NCBI RefSeq assembly: GCF_020991365.1
Contig: NZ_JAJLRA010000005.1
Span: 1-64,000, forward strand
Direction: 5' to 3'
Length of the DNA stretch: 64,000 nt
Origin: Streptacidiphilus sp. ASG 303
Lineage (GTDB): Bacteria; Actinomycetota; Actinomycetes; Streptomycetales; Streptomycetaceae
Positions 24,655-35,503 of the stretch are shown piece by piece. Position 1 is the stretch's first letter, and the number at the start of each line of letters is the position of its first letter. The notes below the pieces were generated by a model. The model was not told the origin of the DNA, searched no databases, and saw only the letters and a list, made by a program, of their open reading frames with translations. The position numbers were made by a program, and so were the translations under genes.

Positions 24655-25356
24655 TTGCGCGGCAGCAGGCGCATGACGGGCACGGCGTTATCGGCGGCCC
24701 TCCTCGTGCTCGCACCGGTCCCCGCCTCCCACGCCGCCGACGGCGGCGGAACCGGCGGCGGCGTGCTCGCCGACCACGACGGCAGGACGATCGACCTGGC
24801 GGACGGCTGGGACGGCGCGAGCGTCTGCAACGAGTTCCCGGACGGGTCGGTCGGCTGCTTCGACACGACGGCCGAGGCCGACGCGGCGGTGGCCGCCTAC
24901 GACGCCGCACACCCGCAGCCCCGGACGCTCCGCTCCGGCGCCGCGCGGGCCGCCGCGGAGGCCGCCGGCGACGGCGACCCCACGGACGGCGACGGCTACG
25001 GCGTCGGGCCCGTCACCACGGCCCCCGCCGACCCCGTCCCGCCCGGCTACGCCCGCTCCACGGAGTCCTGCCCGGCCTCCTACGTCTGCCTCTGGCAGGA
25101 CGCCGGCTACCGGGGCAGGATGCTGCGCTGGTCCGCCCCGGGGACGAAGCGGCTGCAGGAGTGGGACTTCCGCGACAAGGCCAGCTCGGCCTGCGACCTC
25201 AAGGCGGTGGGCCGCGGCGGGCTCTACGACTGGCGCCCGCTCATGCCGGATCCGGAACTGCTCCTGCCCGCCGACGCATGCGTGAAGGACTTCACGAAGG
25301 TCGGCTACCGGACCGGCGGCAGCTGGAACGACAGGGCGGACGCCCTCGTCGTCTGA
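24655..25356 (+). CDS. secreted protein with peptidase inhibitor I36-like domain
   Basis: A 233-residue exported protein. The TTG at 24655 has GGAGG seven bases upstream and opens an ideal signal peptide (RGSRRMTGTALSAALLVLAP, cleaved after ASHA); a longer open frame upstream would spoil it. After a region with a CNEFPDGSVGCF cysteine pair and an acidic linker, the C-terminal domain (from about residue 135) has SCPASYVCLWQDAGYRG, DFRDKASSACD and SWNDRADALVV, the layout of I36-type inhibitors related to the Streptomyces metalloproteinase inhibitor SMPI and beta/gamma-crystallin folds. It probably inhibits an extracellular protease. The nearest metalloprotease gene is 34 kb away. Confidence 0.82.
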   Translation: MRGSRRMTGTALSAALLVLAPVPASHAADGGGTGGGVLADHDGRTIDLADGWDGASVCNEFPDGSVGCFDTTAEADAAVAAYDAAHPQPRTLRSGAARAAAEAAGDGDPTDGDGYGVGPVTTAPADPVPPGYARSTESCPASYVCLWQDAGYRGRMLRWSAPGTKRLQEWDFRDKASSACDLKAVGRGGLYDWRPLMPDPELLLPADACVKDFTKVGYRTGGSWNDRADALVV

Positions 25357-25417
25357 CGACCGCCCCCGCCGCCCCACCGCCCCGGCGGAGGCGGCCCGTC
25401 CCCCGGAAGGGGCCCCC

Positions 25418-25837
25418 TTGGAGCGACTGGAGCGACCCCTCGCCGCCGCGGCCCTGGCCGCAGCCGCCGTCCTCGGCGCCTCCTCCTGCTCGACGGAGAC
25501 CGTGGCCGTGCCGAGCGAGGTGCACACCGTCAGCGCCTTCCCCTCGGGGGTGCCCACCGTCCCGGCGGAGGACAGGAGGGCCTTCCTGGCCCGCACCGAC
25601 CGGGAGGGGACGGCGGAGCAGAGGGAGGCGGTCCGGCACGTGACGGCGCTGTCCGGTCAGTGGGACGGCAGCACCGGCAACGCCTACGTCTCCACGGACC
25701 TGGCCTCCGGGGAGAGCCGGGAGGCGCAGCGCATCGCCGGGGCGTTCGCCGCCTGGGCGCACACCGGCGGGCAGGTGGGGCAGGTGAGCGTCTTCGACCG
25801 GGACGGCAGGATCCTCGGCGGCGTCGGACGGTTCTGA
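25418..25837 (+). CDS. small lipoprotein, function unknown
   Basis: A 139-residue protein with a TTG start and GGAAGGGG upstream. The signal segment AAAALAAAAVLGASSC ends in a proper lipobox, so the cysteine at about residue 24 would be lipidated and the protein anchored outside the membrane. The mature part is short and polar, with no motif I recognise. It lies 61 bases after the I36-type gene and may share its promoter. Confidence 0.72.
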   Translation: MERLERPLAAAALAAAAVLGASSCSTETVAVPSEVHTVSAFPSGVPTVPAEDRRAFLARTDREGTAEQREAVRHVTALSGQWDGSTGNAYVSTDLASGESREAQRIAGAFAAWAHTGGQVGQVSVFDRDGRILGGVGRF

Positions 25838-25942
25838 GCCCCCCGGGGCGGCCCCACCGGGCGGCGGCCCCGCACGGCCCGTCCGCGCCCCGGGTCCGCA
25901 CCCCGTCCCGCACCCCGTTCCGCACCACTGAGAGGAGATCAG

Positions 25943-26995
25943 GTGACCATCCCCTTCCGGCAGCGGTCCGGGGAGCACGAGGAACCGGTGCCCGGGGAGG
26001 CCGGCCGCCTCCTGCCGCGTCCGGCGGATCCGGACCCCCGCGCCGAGCGGCACCACCGCCCCGGGGGAGGCCCGGCCCGCGCGGCCGGCCCCGCGGCCCC
26101 GCCCTCCCCCGGACGGTCCGGCCGGCGGCGGCGCCCGGCCCTGCTCCCGGCGGCGGCCGCGGCCGTCGCCGCCGGCGCCCTGGCGCTCACCGTCGGCGTC
26201 GGCGGCCTGCCGACGGGGACGGCCCCGGCGGGCTCTCCCGGAACCCGGGAGCGCGGGCACGCGCGGCACGCGGCCTCGCCGGGCGCGGTGCGGCTGCTGG
26301 AGCGCGCCGCCCTGGCCGCCGCGGAGGGGCCCGGATCCCCGGTCCCCGGCCACCGGTACGGCTACGTCCGCGTCACCGGCTGGACGACGTCGCTGGACGG
26401 GGACACCGGGCGGACCGAGCGGGTGTCGGCGGACCGCGAGGAGTGGACGTCGGTCGACGGCAGCGGGCCCACCCTGCAGCGCGACGGCGGCGGCACGCGG
26501 TGGCTGGACGCCCCCGGCGACGGCACGCTGAACAGTCCGACCTACCGGCTCCTGGAGCGGCTCCCCGCCGACCCCGGCGCCCTGCTGCGGAGGATCTACG
26601 CCGAGACCGTCCCCGGCCACGGCCCCGGCACCGGCTCCACCACCGGCCCGGACCAGGAGGCGTTCACCACCATCGGCGACCTGCTGCGCGGCACGGCGGT
26701 GCCGCCCGGGACCGGTGCCGCCCTGTACCGCGCCGCGGCCCGCATCCCCGGCGTGGCGGTCGTGCCCGACGCCGTGGACGCGGCCGGACGGCACGGCACG
26801 GCCGTCGTGCGCGACCACGGGGGCGAACGCACCGAGTGGATCTTCAACCGGGGCAGCCTGCGGCTCCTCGGCGAGCGCGAGGTCCTGCTCCGGGACGGCC
26901 CGTGGGGCAGCGCGGGCACCGCCGTGACCTCGACCGCCGTCCTCGGCCAGGGCATCGCCGACCGGCCGGGGGAGCTCCCCCGCCGGGACGGGTGA
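25943..26995 (+). CDS. CU044_5270-family membrane protein
   Basis: A 350-residue protein with a cytosolic arginine/proline-rich N-terminus, one transmembrane segment (about residues 70 to 92, ALLPAAAAAVAAGALALTV) and a large extracellular domain typical of CU044_5270 proteins (GHRYGYVRV, TLNSPTYRLLERLPADP, AALYRAAARIPGV). These usually sit beside an ECF sigma factor gene and may sense or anchor it. Here no sigma gene is adjacent, the upstream gene being a lipoprotein. The GTG at 25943 has GAGAGGAG upstream. Confidence 0.82.
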   Translation: MTIPFRQRSGEHEEPVPGEAGRLLPRPADPDPRAERHHRPGGGPARAAGPAAPPSPGRSGRRRRPALLPAAAAAVAAGALALTVGVGGLPTGTAPAGSPGTRERGHARHAASPGAVRLLERAALAAAEGPGSPVPGHRYGYVRVTGWTTSLDGDTGRTERVSADREEWTSVDGSGPTLQRDGGGTRWLDAPGDGTLNSPTYRLLERLPADPGALLRRIYAETVPGHGPGTGSTTGPDQEAFTTIGDLLRGTAVPPGTGAALYRAAARIPGVAVVPDAVDAAGRHGTAVVRDHGGERTEWIFNRGSLRLLGEREVLLRDGPWGSAGTAVTSTAVLGQGIADRPGELPRRDG

Positions 26996-27012
26996 GCCGG
27001 CGCCGCGGACCG

Positions 27013-27042
27013 GCCGTCCCGCCCGGCGCCGGGCGGGACGGC
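27013..27042. terminator. bidirectional terminator, perfect 30-base palindrome
   Basis: Two 15-base arms, GCCGTCCCGCCCGGC and its complement, meet with no extra spacer between the convergent CU044_5270-type gene and the alcohol dehydrogenase gene. It adjoins the dehydrogenase stop codon. Confidence 0.85.
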
Positions 27043-29297
<2,255 letters not shown>

Positions 29298-29442
29298 CCA
29301 CCGGCCCGGCCGGGAGGGGCGTGCGCGCGGACCCCGGGTCCCGTGCCCGGTACGGTGGCCCCTGCGGCGGCACGGGCGTGCGGCCGGAGAGCTCCACGGG
29401 CCGCGGCGCGGCGGGCCCGCGGCGACCGTGCGGGGAGACGGG

Positions 29443-30768
29443 ATGGCGAACGACGACGAGGGCGCACCGGCGGTCTGGGACCCGACGGCGCGCGACGGGG
29501 CCGGCGGCTGGGTGAGACGCGGCGACGGCAGCACCCAGCGGCTGCGGGGCACCGGTGCGCCCGGGTCCGGCCGGGGCGGCGCCCCCGCCGCCCCGGGCGG
29601 GGACGGGGGACCGGCCGGCGGCGGGCCCGGGGGCGACGGTCCCGGCGGGCCTCCTCCGGGCGGCCGCCCGTACCTGCCGACGTCGATGGACACCCCCGCG
29701 GCGGCCCCCGCGCCGCCGCCCCCGCCGTCCCCGCGCCAGGTCCCGCAGCCCGCGCAGTCCCAGGACCCGCAGCCCCAGGACCCGCAGGGCCCGGCCGGTC
29801 CGGGAGCGTCCGCCGGGTTCGGCCCTCCCCCGCCGGGCTACGGCCCCCCGCAGCCCTCCCCCGCGTACGGGTACCCGCAGCCCTCCCCCGCGTACGGCCA
29901 CCCCGGGCCGCAGCAGGGCTACGGCGCGCCCGGGCCGCAGCAGGGCCACGGCCACCTCCCGGCGCCCCCGGCGTACGGGTACCCCCAGCCGTACGGCGCG
30001 CCGCAGCAGCCCGGGCCGGTCCCCGGCATGCCCCCGGGCGCGCCGGAGGACGGCGGCGCGGGCCACGGCCGCCGGACCGCGCTGCTCGCGGCCGTCGTGG
30101 TGCTGGCCGCGGCGGCCCTGGGCGGGGGCCTGGTGTGGGCCCTGGGCGGCGGCTCCGGCGGCTCCCGCGCGAACGCCTCCTCCTCCGTCCCGGCGTCCCC
30201 CGTCGGCAGCGGCACCCCGGCCCCGCCGCCGCCCGGCGGTCCGTCGCAGCCCTCCGCACCGGCGTCGGACGCGCCGTCCTCCCCCGCCGCCTCGGCGGAC
30301 CCGGCCGCGGCGCGGGCCCAGGCGGCGGCCCTGGACCGGCTGCTGTCCCGCAACGCCGGGGCCCGCAGGCAGGTCGGCAACGCCGTCGCCACCGTGGAGA
30401 GCTGCGCCGACCCGGCGGCGATGCGGAGCGCCGCCGCCGTCTTCGACCAGGCGGCCGGCCAGCGCGAGCAGCTGCTCGCCGAGCTGGGCCGGCTGGACCT
30501 GGGCGCGCTGCAGGGCGGCCGGTCCGCCGCCGCGCTGCTGCGCTCGGCCTGGCAGCAGTCCGCCGACGCCGACCGGGCCTACCGCCGGTGGGCCGACCGG
30601 GTGATCGCGGACGGCTGCGCGGCGGGCGGCGCGCCCCGCACCGCGGACCGGCAGCAGGCCGACGCCTGGAGCGCCCGGGCGACCCGCAGCAAGCAGTCCT
30701 TCGTCCTCTCCTGGAACCCGATCGCCCACCGGTACGGCCTCGCGTCGCGGACCGGGGATGGGATCTGA
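29443..30768 (+). CDS. proline-rich single-pass membrane protein
   Basis: A 441-residue protein with three parts. Residues 1 to about 205 are a proline/glycine/glutamine/tyrosine-rich disordered cytosolic region with repeats such as PSPAYGYPQ and GPQQGYGAPG. One transmembrane helix lies at about residues 210 to 230 (LLAAVVVLAAAALGGGLVWAL). The extracellular part has a serine/proline linker and a helical domain with one cysteine pair (SCADPA, DGCAAG). The ATG at 29443 has GGGGAG five bases upstream. Its end overlaps the amidase gene by 11 bases, suggesting a role with cell-wall remodelling. I know no function for it. Confidence 0.78.
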   Translation: MANDDEGAPAVWDPTARDGAGGWVRRGDGSTQRLRGTGAPGSGRGGAPAAPGGDGGPAGGGPGGDGPGGPPPGGRPYLPTSMDTPAAAPAPPPPPSPRQVPQPAQSQDPQPQDPQGPAGPGASAGFGPPPPGYGPPQPSPAYGYPQPSPAYGHPGPQQGYGAPGPQQGHGHLPAPPAYGYPQPYGAPQQPGPVPGMPPGAPEDGGAGHGRRTALLAAVVVLAAAALGGGLVWALGGGSGGSRANASSSVPASPVGSGTPAPPPPGGPSQPSAPASDAPSSPAASADPAAARAQAAALDRLLSRNAGARRQVGNAVATVESCADPAAMRSAAAVFDQAAGQREQLLAELGRLDLGALQGGRSAAALLRSAWQQSADADRAYRRWADRVIADGCAAGGAPRTADRQQADAWSARATRSKQSFVLSWNPIAHRYGLASRTGDGI

Positions 30769-31870
30769 CCCGACCGTGCCCTTCCTGCGCCACTCCCCCC
30801 GCCCCGACGACGGTCCCGACGACGGGAACGCCTCCGCCGCCGCGCCCGCCCCCGGCGGCGGCCCGCACGACGACCACGACGGGCCCGACGACGGCCTGTT
30901 CGGCACCCCCTACGGCGACCGGACCCCGCGTCTGCGGCCCGCGGTGCGGCTGCTGGCCGCCGCCGGGACCGCCGGCGCCCTCGGCCTGGCCGGGTGGCTG
31001 GGCTGGCAGGCGCTGCCGGGCGGCGGCGGGGGCCGGCCGGACGCCGCGGCGTCCGGCTCCCTCTCCGTGGACGCCTCCCCCGCCGGCCCGCTGCCCTCCG
31101 GCGGTCCGTCGCCCGACGGGAGCGCGTCCCCCACCGGCCGGCCCCGCCCGTCCGCCTCCGGACGCGCCGTCCCGCCCGCGGACGCCGGCCGGCCGCTCGC
31201 GGGCCGCACGGTGGTGCTGGACCCGGGCCACAACCCGCACAACGGCGCGCACACCGCGGAGATCGCCCGCAGCGTCGACATCGGCAACGGCCGCAAGGAG
31301 TGCGACACCACGGGCACCTCGACCGACGACGGCTACCCGGAGGCGTCCTTCACCCTGGACGTGGTGCGGCGGGCGAAGCGCCTCCTGGAGGCCGAGGGGG
31401 CGCGGGTGGTGCTCACCCAGGACGGCGACCGCGCCTGGGGCCCCTGCGTCGACGAGCGGGCGGCGGCGGGCAACCGCGAGCACGCGGACGCCGCGGTGTC
31501 GGTGCACGGGGACGGCGGACCGGCCCGGGGGCACGGCTTCCACGTGATCCTGCCCTCCCGGGTCGAGGAGGGGAAGGCCGACACCGCGCCGATCACCGGC
31601 CCGTCCCGCACGCTGGGGCTGCTGCTGCGGGACCGCTTCGCGGCGGCGACCGGCCAGGCGTACTCCACGTACCTGGGGCACGACGGCCTCGACGTCCGCG
31701 GCGACCTCGGCGGGCTGAACCTCTCCCGGGTGCCGAAGGTGTTCATCGAGTGCGGCAACATGCGCAACGCGGGCGACGCCCGGCGCATGAAGGACCCTCA
31801 GTGGCGCGGACGCGCGGCGGAGGGCCTCGCCGACGCCCTCACCGCCTTCCTCACCGGCCCGGGTCGATAG
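30758..31870 (+). CDS. N-acetylmuramoyl-L-alanine amidase (Amidase_3)
   Basis: A 370-residue membrane-anchored amidase cutting the bond between MurNAc and L-Ala in peptidoglycan. A cytosolic aspartate-rich lead and one transmembrane segment (about residues 60 to 80) are followed by a serine/proline linker and the catalytic domain. Zinc ligands and catalytic residues lie in [12 protein letters not shown], a glutamate in [21 protein letters not shown] and [11 protein letters not shown]. The start overlaps the preceding gene's end in another frame, so the two are coupled. CSTT-like insertions ([13 protein letters not shown]) are typical of actinobacterial members. Confidence 0.92.
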   Translation: MGSDPTVPFLRHSPRPDDGPDDGNASAAAPAPGGGPHDDHDGPDDGLFGTPYGDRTPRLRPAVRLLAAAGTAGALGLAGWLGWQALPGGGGGRPDAAASGSLSVDASPAGPLPSGGPSPDGSASPTGRPRPSASGRAVPPADAGRPLAGRTVVLDPGHNPHNGAHTAEIARSVDIGNGRKECDTTGTSTDDGYPEASFTLDVVRRAKRLLEAEGARVVLTQDGDRAWGPCVDERAAAGNREHADAAVSVHGDGGPARGHGFHVILPSRVEEGKADTAPITGPSRTLGLLLRDRFAAATGQAYSTYLGHDGLDVRGDLGGLNLSRVPKVFIECGNMRNAGDARRMKDPQWRGRAAEGLADALTAFLTGPGR

Positions 31871-31934
31871 GCTCCTGTCCCGTTCGAACGTCAACTCACG
31901 CCGAACACGGCGACACGACCGAGGGGAACCGTCC

Positions 31935-33050
31935 GTGAATCTGCGCTCTCTCAAACGGGGAGACGCCGCCGTCGCCGTCGGGGCACTGCTGCTGCTCGTC
32001 TCGTCCTTCCTCCCGCTGTACTCGGCGGCGAAGAAGAACTGCACGGGTGACACCTGCTCGTACAACACCTGGCACAGCGGCTTCCTCGTCACTCTCGGCT
32101 CGGTCGTACTGGCGGGCCTGGCGGGGGCGGCGCTGGTGCTGCTCGCCCGCTCCCAGGGGGAGGCCGCGCAGGCCAAGCAGGTCGCCGGCCTGCGGCTCGG
32201 CCAGTGGGGCACCGCCCTCACCGTCTTCGCCGCCTGGAGCGCGGTGTGGACGCTGTTCGCCAACGGCTCCGGCTACTTCGCGGCGCTGCCGTCGTCGGAC
32301 GGCGTGGACTTCGGCGACTCCGTGGACCACGCCTTCGGCACCTACCTGATGCTCCTGGCGGCGCTGGTCACCGCGGGCGCCGCGGTCGCGACGCCGCTGG
32401 TGCCGGCCCTCCAGGCGAAGCTGCTCCCCGACGCCCGGCCCGCGCCCGCCCCGCAGCAGGGCGGCGCGTACCCGGGCGGCTACCCGGGCGGCCCGCAGCA
32501 GGGCGGCCACCCCGGCTACCCGCAGCAGGGCGGCCACCCCGGCGGCCCCCAGCAGGGCGGCGCGTACCCGGGCGGCTACCCGGGCGGCCCGCAGCAGGGC
32601 GGTCCCGGCGGCCACCCCGGCCACCCGCAGCAGGGCGGCCACCCCGGCGGCCCGCAGCAGGGCGGCTACCCCGGCGGCCCCGGGCAGGACGGCGGCTACG
32701 GCTACCCGGCCGCCCAGCAGCCCGCGGGCGGACAGCCCTGGGGCGGCGCCGCGCAGCAGCCCGGTCCGGGCGGGCAGCAGCCGCAGGAGGGCTCCTTCGG
32801 CGGCCCGGCCGGCGCGCACGCCCCCGCACCCGCCCCGGCCCCCGCGCCGGACTTCGCGCCGTTCTGGTTCGCGGTGCCCGCGCCGCGCCCGCTGGCGCCG
32901 GAGGACGACCCGGCGGGCCCGCCGGTCGGCGAGCTGACCCCGGGCACCTGGTTCCTGGCCGTGGAGCAGCGCGGCGCGGCCCTGGTGGCCCAGCTGCAGG
33001 ACGGCCGCCGCGGCCTGCTGACCGACACGTCGGGCATCGAGCGCGGCTGA
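31935..33050 (+). CDS. DUF5336-like membrane protein with PGGPQQGG-rich tail
   Basis: A 371-residue protein. Residues 1 to about 160 contain four hydrophobic helices with an extracellular [11 protein letters not shown] loop holding a cysteine pair. Residues about 165 to 300 are a glycine/proline/glutamine/tyrosine/histidine-rich disordered tail, and a short C-terminal cytosolic domain follows ([20 protein letters not shown]). The GTG at 31935 has GAGGGGAA upstream. The tail repeats may drive condensation or partner binding; that is inference. It is followed by a strong terminator. Confidence 0.78.
   Translation: MNLRSLKRGDAAVAVGALLLLVSSFLPLYSAAKKNCTGDTCSYNTWHSGFLVTLGSVVLAGLAGAALVLLARSQGEAAQAKQVAGLRLGQWGTALTVFAAWSAVWTLFANGSGYFAALPSSDGVDFGDSVDHAFGTYLMLLAALVTAGAAVATPLVPALQAKLLPDARPAPAPQQGGAYPGGYPGGPQQGGHPGYPQQGGHPGGPQQGGAYPGGYPGGPQQGGPGGHPGHPQQGGHPGGPQQGGYPGGPGQDGGYGYPAAQQPAGGQPWGGAAQQPGPGGQQPQEGSFGGPAGAHAPAPAPAPAPDFAPFWFAVPAPRPLAPEDDPAGPPVGELTPGTWFLAVEQRGAALVAQLQDGRRGLLTDTSGIERG
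32452..32690. repeat. tandem PGG-PQQGG coding repeats
   Basis: Near-identical units based on CCCGGCGGCCCGCAGCAGGG recur about ten times in the DUF5336-like gene, including two copies of a longer block coding for [15 protein letters not shown] (32466 and 32556). Confidence 0.75.
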
Positions 33051-33068
33051 CGCGCCGCCGGTCCAGGA

Positions 33069-33098
33069 CGCCCCGCCCGGAGCACTCCGGGCGGGGCG
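33069..33098 (+). terminator. terminator after the DUF5336-like gene
   Basis: CGCCCCGCCCGGA and its complement form 13 perfect pairs around GCAC, followed by TTT. It ends 33 bases before the next start codon. Confidence 0.85.
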
Positions 33099-33131
33099 TT
33101 TGGCTCGTGCGGCACGGGCAAGACGCTGTCC

Positions 33132-33404
33132 ATGAGCGGACTGTCACGTATCGTCAGGCTGCTGGCCAACATAGCCGCAGCCGTCCTGGTCGTCTGGATC
33201 CTCTTGTTCCTGTTCGACGCCAACCGCGCGAACACGGTCGTCCAGTGGTTCCACGACGCGGCCGACTGGCTGGCCACCTGGTCCCGGAACCTCTTCGCCA
33301 TCGACAACGCCAAGCTGCGCACCACCGTCAACTACGGCATCGCGGCCGTGGTGTACGCGGCCGTCGGCGTGCTGCTGGCCCGCGTCGTGTCGCGCCGCGG
33401 CTGA
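33132..33404 (+). CDS. small two-helix membrane protein
   Basis: A 90-residue protein with hydrophobic segments at about residues 12 to 30 (IAAAVLVVWILLFLFDA) and 66 to 85 (YGIAAVVYAAVGVLLARV), joined by an amphipathic loop with three tryptophans. No clear ribosome binding site precedes the ATG. The family is widespread in Streptomyces as far as I recall but is uncharacterised. Confidence 0.7.
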   Translation: MSGLSRIVRLLANIAAAVLVVWILLFLFDANRANTVVQWFHDAADWLATWSRNLFAIDNAKLRTTVNYGIAAVVYAAVGVLLARVVSRRG

Positions 33405-33544
33405 CCCGCGACGCCCACGGCCCACGGCACGCCCGCGGGGGCGGACCACCGAGGAACGGCGCACCCCGCGCCCGGCGCACCGCCGGCGCGGCAGCACCCA
33501 CCGGCACGACAGCACCACCGGCACCGACACCGGCGGCCGCGCCC

Positions 33545-34648
33545 TCAGGCGCGGCTGCCGTCGCGTGCGGCCCCGGCCTCGCAGCAGTCCGCCACGGCGA
33601 GCCCGGCCGGGAGCTGCTCGCCGCCGAAGACGGCGACGGTGGCGTGGTCGCCGCCGAGCGCCGCCACGGCCAGCAGCATCGAGCCGGCGGTCCAGGTGGT
33701 GCGCTCCTCCGGCCAGACCGCGTCGTCCTCGAAGACGTAGCCGGTCCAGTAGGAGCCGTCGTCGTGCCGCAGGTGGCGGATCCAGCGCAGGACGTCGACC
33801 GCGCGGTCGGACTCGCCGACCGCCCACAGGGCGAGGGCGAGCTCGGCGCTCTCGCCGCCGGTGACCCAGGGCCGGTCGGAGACGCAGCGCACGCCCAGGC
33901 CGGGGACGACGAACCGGTCCCAGCCCTCGGCGATGCGCCGCTGGGCCGCGGCGCCGCGCAGCGCGGTGCCGAGCACGGGGTAGTACCAGTCCATCGAGTA
34001 GCGGTCCTTGTCGAGGAACCGCTCGGGGTGGTGGGCGACCGCGTGGGCGAGGCGGCCGGCGGCGAGCTCCCAGTCGGGCTGGGGCTCCTCCAGGTGGTCG
34101 GCGAGGGCGAGGGCGCAGCGCAGGGCGTGCAGGATGCTGGAGGAGCCGGTGAGCAGGGCCTCACCGACGGCGGTGCCGTCCTCGTCCTGGCGCCAGGCGA
34201 CCGCGCCGCCGGGCAGCTGGAGGCCGACGACGAAGTCGACGGCCCGGCGCACGGCGGGCCAGATCCGGTCGACGAAGGCGTCGTCGCCGGTGGCGAGGTA
34301 GTGGTGCCAGACGCCGACGGCGATGTAGGCGCAGAAGTTGGTCTCCCTGGCCCGGTTGTCGGGCACGCCGTCGGTGTAGGAGGCGTACCAGGAGCCGTCG
34401 GCGTTCTGGTTGGCGGCGAGCCAGCGGTAGGCGGCCTCGGCGGCGGCGTGCTCGCCGGCGGCGTCGAGGGCCATGGCGGCCTCGGTGTGGTCCCAGGGGT
34501 CGAGGTGCCCGCCGGTGAACCACGGTATGGCGCCGTCGGGCCGCTGGTCGGCGAGGATGGTGCGCACGGTGGCGGCGGCCTGGGCGGCGTCGAGGACGCC
34601 GGGCAGCACGAGCGCGTCGGGGACGGCCAGGTCCTCGGCGGCGGTCAC
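33545..34648 (-). CDS. terpene-cyclase/prenyltransferase-fold (alpha/alpha barrel) protein
   Basis: A 367-residue protein with repeated helical pairs and QW-like motifs (QRPDGAIPWF, NADGSWYASY, DDGSYWTGY), the alpha/alpha toroid fold of squalene cyclases and prenyltransferase beta subunits. No DxDD cyclase acid motif is obvious, so catalysis as a cyclase is doubtful; a glycan-binding or glucoamylase-like role is also possible. The GTG at 34648 overlaps the stop of the methyltransferase gene by four bases, placing it third in the glycosyltransferase operon. Confidence 0.75.
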   Translation of the reverse strand: MTAAEDLAVPDALVLPGVLDAAQAAATVRTILADQRPDGAIPWFTGGHLDPWDHTEAAMALDAAGEHAAAEAAYRWLAANQNADGSWYASYTDGVPDNRARETNFCAYIAVGVWHHYLATGDDAFVDRIWPAVRRAVDFVVGLQLPGGAVAWRQDEDGTAVGEALLTGSSSILHALRCALALADHLEEPQPDWELAAGRLAHAVAHHPERFLDKDRYSMDWYYPVLGTALRGAAAQRRIAEGWDRFVVPGLGVRCVSDRPWVTGGESAELALALWAVGESDRAVDVLRWIRHLRHDDGSYWTGYVFEDDAVWPEERTTWTAGSMLLAVAALGGDHATVAVFGGEQLPAGLAVADCCEAGAARDGSRA

Positions 34649-35418
34649 GCGCCCTCCCCGCTCTCCTGCGCGCCGGTGCCGGTACCGGCGGCAGCGGCGG
34701 CGGGCAGGTGGGGCTTGGTGGCGTAGGCGACGAAGCTCTTGCCGATCAGCGGGTCGAGCGCGGCCTCGGCGAGGCGGGTGGCCAGCGGGCGCTTGACGAT
34801 GTCCCAGACCAGCAGCTTGTGGTACAGCTTCACCGGCAGCGCCCGGTCGTTGTCCACGCCGAAGGCGCACTTGAGCCACCAGTACGGGGAGTGCAGCCCG
34901 TGGGCGTGGTGGGTGCCGTAGGGCTCGAGGCCCGCCTCGCGCATCCGCTCCAGCAGCTCGTCGCCGCGGTAGATGCGGATGTGGCCGCCCTCGACCTCGT
35001 GGTAGGCGTCGGAGAGCGCCCAGCAGATCTTCTCGGGCAGCCACCGGGGCACGGTCACCGCGATGAGGCCGCCGGGCTTCAGGACGCGGACCATCTCGGC
35101 GAGGACGCCCTTGTCGTCCGGGATGTGCTCCATCACCTCGGAGACGATGATCCGGTCGAAGGAGTCGTCCTCGAAGGGCAGCGCGAGGGCGTCGCCCTCC
35201 ATGGCGGTGGCGCGGGCGCCCGCGGGGGCCTCGCCGGCCTCGTCCATGGCCGCGAACCACCGGCGGACCTCGGCGATCTCCTCGGCGTTGCGGTCCAGCG
35301 CGACCACGTCGGCGCCGCGCCGGTAGCACTCGAAGGCGTGCCGGCCGCCGCCGCAGCCCAGGTCGAGCACCCGGTCGCCGGGGGCGAGCGGGAAGCGGGA
35401 GAAGTCGACGGTCAGCAC
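34645..35418 (-). CDS. class I SAM-dependent methyltransferase
   Basis: A 257-residue enzyme with motif I VLDLGCGGGRHAFE near residue 17, acidic VVALDRNAEE, a DRIIVSEVMEHIPDD segment and LKPGGLIAVTVPRW, a standard Methyltransf_11 core. The C-terminal part (GLHSPYWWLKCAFG) is shared with glycan-pathway methyltransferases next to glycosyltransferases in streptomycetes. The GTG at 35418 has GGGAG seven bases upstream. It lies between the glycosyltransferase and barrel-protein genes and overlaps the latter. Confidence 0.88.
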   Translation of the reverse strand: MLTVDFSRFPLAPGDRVLDLGCGGGRHAFECYRRGADVVALDRNAEEIAEVRRWFAAMDEAGEAPAGARATAMEGDALALPFEDDSFDRIIVSEVMEHIPDDKGVLAEMVRVLKPGGLIAVTVPRWLPEKICWALSDAYHEVEGGHIRIYRGDELLERMREAGLEPYGTHHAHGLHSPYWWLKCAFGVDNDRALPVKLYHKLLVWDIVKRPLATRLAEAALDPLIGKSFVAYATKPHLPAAAAAGTGTGAQESGEGA

Positions 35419-35503
35419 TGCGTGGCTCCCATTCGTTGCGGCGCCGGCCGGCACGGTCCCGGTGGCGTGGTGGTGCGTCAGGAAGGGTACGGGGGTGCGG
35501 TCG

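Noticed and set aside
33545-34648. Squalene-hopene or other terpene cyclase
   Set aside because: No DxDD motif, no signal or membrane-binding part, and the length is about half that of such cyclases.
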